Positions 30,578 to 32,771 of a stretch of DNA of 32,771 nucleotides are shown piece after piece. Positions within the stretch are counted from its first letter, which is position 1, and every line of letters starts with the position of its first letter. The notes beneath the pieces were generated by a model that was not told the DNA's origin, did no database searches, and saw only the letters and a program-made list of their open reading frames with translations. The stretch is from Devosia equisanguinis (GTDB taxonomy: Bacteria > Pseudomonadota > Alphaproteobacteria > Rhizobiales > Hyphomicrobiaceae): positions 1 through 32,771 of the forward strand of contig CAMAYR010000032.1 in assembly GCA_945862355.1 (NCBI GenBank), given 5' to 3'. A program made the position numbers and the translations under genes.

Positions 30578-31012
30578 GTGGTGAACGCGACAGCCATGCG
30601 GAAGTTCACCCTCGAGACGACCATCGATTGGGCCGACTGCGATCCCGCCGGCATCGTCTTCTATCCGCAGTTCTTCCGCATGATGAACACCGGCACGCAC
30701 GCGATGTTCGCCAGCGTAGGCTTGCCGTTCCACGAGATGGTGGCCAAGTACAATACGCAAGGCGTGCCGATGCTCGACGTGCAGGCGACGTTCCGCTCAC
30801 CCGTCCGCTTCGGCGACAAGGTGCTGCTCGAGAGCGAAGTGACGGAGTGGCGGGACAAGACGTTTCTCGTGCGCCACGTCATGCGCAAGGACGAGCGCGT
30901 GGTGTTCGAGGCGCGCGAGATCCGCGCCTGGGCGGTGAAGGACGACACCGCGCCCAACGGCATTCGCGCCGTGCCGATCCCCGCCGACTTGAAGGCCCTG
31001 TTTTCAACTTGA
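30578..31012 (+). CDS. 4-hydroxybenzoyl-CoA thioesterase-like hotdog protein
   Basis: A 144-residue hotdog-fold acyl-CoA thioesterase of the 4HBT family. The active-site segment is DWADCDPAGIVFYPQFFRMM, where the Asp of DPAGI (D22) equals catalytic Asp17 of the Pseudomonas 4-hydroxybenzoyl-CoA thioesterase. The DVQATFRSPVRFGDKVLLESEV segment is the typical long strand. It probably hydrolyses an aryl- or acyl-CoA. It begins one base after the dioxygenase stop (GTG 30578), or at ATG 30596; GAGG at 30575-30578 sits close to the first GTGs, so the true start is uncertain. Cytoplasmic. Confidence 0.88.
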   Translation: MVNATAMRKFTLETTIDWADCDPAGIVFYPQFFRMMNTGTHAMFASVGLPFHEMVAKYNTQGVPMLDVQATFRSPVRFGDKVLLESEVTEWRDKTFLVRHVMRKDERVVFEAREIRAWAVKDDTAPNGIRAVPIPADLKALFST

Positions 31013-31055
31013 TGTGGTTGGATGATTGGCGCGAAGCCACTTGATGGGGGACTAT

Positions 31056-31679
31056 ATGCGGGTAAGGGCAGTCATGCGCGTGGTGGCCGTTCTCGTCTCG
31101 GTGATGCTCGGGTTTCTCATTTTTGTCGAAGGCGCACCCGCGCAGGACGAGCCCCCGCCGCCGCGCGGCCCGATCCTGCTTGCAAACCCGACCTTCGACC
31201 TGCGCACCGTGATTGCACCCTCGCAGATCCCCAACGCCGGCATGGGTCTTTTTGCCCTCCAGCCGATCAAGGCAGGCGAGGTTATCGGCGAGCTCGGTGG
31301 GCAACTCATCGAGGAGCCCGACCTCGCCAACCCGAGCGCCTATCTGGCTGGCCTGCCGGACTGCGCCTTCGAGCAAATTCCGCCCTATCGCTATCTCGAC
31401 AGCAAGGATCACGGCGGGCACGTCAGCCGCGCGAATTTCGCCCCGCGCGTCATCAACGGCTACGAGACAAATCTCCAGAACACCCGCATCGAGCGTGTTT
31501 GCCGCCAGCCCTATGTGCTGTTCATGGCGACCAAGGACATCGCGCCGGGCGAGGAGATCTGGGTGAGCTACGGGCCGGACTACTATTACGACGGGTTCAT
31601 GTCGCTGCCGGAGGTGCGCGATTTCTTCTGCGGCCTGGTCCAGCTCGACTGCCGCGAGCGTTTCGAGTTCGATCATTGA
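31056..31679 (+). CDS. Exported SET-domain protein
   Basis: A 207-residue protein with a likely Sec signal peptide: a basic start (MRVRAVMR), a hydrophobic core (about 9-25) and an APA-QD cleavage site near 27-31. The rest reads as a SET domain: GMGLFALQPIKAGEVIGELGG (SET N-core in two parts), later RANFAPRVINGYETN in place of the usual N-H-S/C, and KDIAPGEEIWVSYGPDYYYD, the conserved GEE-(I/L)-x-x-x-YG-x-x-Y. SET domains methylate protein lysines with SAM; a periplasmic SET protein is odd, since SAM is cytoplasmic. Starts at 31044, 31056 and 31074 are possible; 31056 has GGGGGA before it. Two C-terminal cysteines (FFCGLV, LDCRER) may form a disulfide. Confidence 0.75.
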   Translation: MRVRAVMRVVAVLVSVMLGFLIFVEGAPAQDEPPPPRGPILLANPTFDLRTVIAPSQIPNAGMGLFALQPIKAGEVIGELGGQLIEEPDLANPSAYLAGLPDCAFEQIPPYRYLDSKDHGGHVSRANFAPRVINGYETNLQNTRIERVCRQPYVLFMATKDIAPGEEIWVSYGPDYYYDGFMSLPEVRDFFCGLVQLDCRERFEFDH

Positions 31680-31836
31680 CGAAGCCTGCTGGCTCCGGAG
31701 GGGTAGTGCACTCCGCCGCGGGAACCTCGCAGGCGGGGCCGGCTTGACCCTGGCCGTCGCCGGGCTGATAGTTTCATACTTGATCTGCACTGCGAGCAAT
31801 TGGATCGCTATCCCTACAGCCCAACTGCAAGATGCC

Positions 31837-31844
31837 AAGGAGGT
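31837..31844 (+). promoter_or_regulatory. Ribosome binding site deciding the final gene's start
   Basis: AAGGAGGT is a full Shine-Dalgarno match, 7 bases before the ATG at 31852. The open frame continues upstream past this ATG without a stop. That includes a hydrophobic stretch from a TTG at 31744, so this site is the main reason for choosing 31852. Confidence 0.75.
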
Positions 31845-31851
31845 CCGACCG

Positions 31852-32771
31852 ATGAAGAAGATCGTGCTCGAAACGACGGCGCCGTTCCAGGGACTGCCGG
31901 AGTTGGTTGCCTACGAGGAGGGGCTGTTCGCCCGCGAAGGCATAGAGATCGAATGGGCGGACCGAGACGAGACTGCGCTGAAATCGGTCGTCAAAGATGC
32001 GGAAAATCCACTCGGCGTCGATCCGTTCGGCAGCCACGGCAAGTTACTCGAGGCCGGTAAGGCCGACATGTACAATGCCTGCGAGTGGGGCAACTACTGC
32101 CGGGTGGAGGATACCAAGGTCGGCAGCCGGCAGCTCGGCCGTCGCGCAATCGTTACCTACGCCGGCATTGTCGTCAGGCCGGAATCACCCGTCTACACCG
32201 GCCAGCAACTCGCCAACCGCGCCGTCGGCGTGCCGTTCTATGCCGGCACGCATTATCTGGCACTGCATCTGCTGAGCGGGTTCCTGCCGCGCGAGGCGGT
32301 GAAGGTGGTGCCCGCCCCGTCGGGCTCGCGTTCGCGCCTAAACGCGATGATGCGCGGTGACGTCGAGGCCGTGACGCTGACCGAGCCCTATCTGACGTTG
32401 GCGGAGAAGAAGGGGTGCCGAGTGATCTGCTCGGCCTTCTATCACGGCACCGAGGTCGCATCCGATCGCGTCGACGCCGATACCTACGCGGCTTTCAACA
32501 GGGCGGTGCGTGCGGCGGTGCGCCTGATCAGCGCCGACAAGCAGAAATACGCTGCCTACTTCATCGACTATCACAAGAAGAAGGATGCCGAAATCGGCGC
32601 GCTGAAACCATCGGACATCAACCCGAGCCACATCGTCGTGTGCGATCCTGCGCCCATCCCTGCCGAAGAGTTGAAGCGCACCTACGACTGGATCAAGAGC
32701 TGGGGGATGTTGGGCCGCACCGAGAACGAGACCGATCTCATCAACGCGATAGTGCAGCAGCAGGCCCACCA
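31852..32771 (+). CDS. Substrate-binding-protein-like (NMT1/SsuA type), partial
   Basis: At least 306 residues of a type 2 periplasmic-binding-protein fold, cut by the window edge. It begins MKKIVLETTAPFQGLPELVAYEEGLFAREGIEIEW, the usual start of NMT1/SsuA-like proteins minus a signal peptide. Further on are ADMYNACEWGNYCRVEDTKVG, QLANRAVGVPFYAGTHYLALHLLSGF and VEAVTLTEPYLTLAEKKGCRVICSAF (all in parts), typical lobes. Such proteins bind aromatic acids, sulfonates or pyrimidine-like compounds. It may be cytoplasmic, since no signal sequence follows the well-supported start. Position after the aromatic-breakdown genes hints at a related ligand, but 172 bases separate it from the SET gene. Confidence 0.8.
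   Translation, partial: MKKIVLETTAPFQGLPELVAYEEGLFAREGIEIEWADRDETALKSVVKDAENPLGVDPFGSHGKLLEAGKADMYNACEWGNYCRVEDTKVGSRQLGRRAIVTYAGIVVRPESPVYTGQQLANRAVGVPFYAGTHYLALHLLSGFLPREAVKVVPAPSGSRSRLNAMMRGDVEAVTLTEPYLTLAEKKGCRVICSAFYHGTEVASDRVDADTYAAFNRAVRAAVRLISADKQKYAAYFIDYHKKKDAEIGALKPSDINPSHIVVCDPAPIPAEELKRTYDWIKSWGMLGRTENETDLINAIVQQQAH

Overview
The window looks like a chromosomal segment around the replication origin of a GC-rich alphaproteobacterium. The lineage call rests on the order dnaA, dnaN, recF, gyrB on the minus strand, an origin-proximal rpsT, a CcrM-type (GANTC) adenine methyltransferase, and an alphaproteobacterial-type Hfq beside HflX. The family cannot be fixed from the sequence alone; Rhodospirillales, Reyranella-like or Hyphomicrobiales are all possible. 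Almost every gene is chromosomal housekeeping. I saw no phage, insertion sequence, CRISPR array, rRNA or convincing tRNA.

Layout. 1-4.0 kb: the tail of an unknown gene, then leftward dapE (lysine and peptidoglycan precursors), a 540-base gap with a strong inverted repeat, and a leftward yebC / two-TM protein / DUF805 cluster. 4.1-10.4 kb, mostly rightward: an SRAP-domain (YedK/HMCES-like) protein, a SnoaL-like protein, fhs (formate-THF ligase), a leftward TetR-like regulator divergent from a dienelactone-hydrolase-family gene, and ispG (isoprenoid synthesis). 10.5-19.2 kb, all leftward: gyrB, recF, dnaN, dnaA, a rhodanese gene and rpsT. The 645-base gap between the rhodanese gene and rpsT carries DnaA-box-like 9-mers and hairpins and is my best oriC candidate.

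19.5-22.2 kb, rightward: an SxtJ-like membrane protein, a 50-residue DUF5989/SxtK-like membrane peptide and a NodU/CmcH-type carbamoyltransferase. This trio is named from the saxitoxin cluster but also occurs in bacteria that make no toxin, where its role is unsettled. It is the most interesting system here. 22.2-22.9 kb is a 713-base gap with what looks like a decayed gene fragment, followed by hfq and hflX.

24.7-27.7 kb, leftward: ccrM followed by an ABC-2 exporter (ATPase and permease). 28.1-32.8 kb, rightward: an MFS transporter, a type I extradiol ring-cleavage dioxygenase, a hotdog thioesterase, an apparently exported SET-domain protein and a substrate-binding-protein-like gene that runs off the end. 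The MFS, dioxygenase and thioesterase genes suggest uptake and breakdown of an aromatic compound.

Several converging or ending genes have hairpins placed as terminators: fhs/tetR, ispG/gyrB, after the hydrolase, after dnaA, after rpsT and after the carbamoyltransferase. Product names come from motif recognition by eye; no database search was run.
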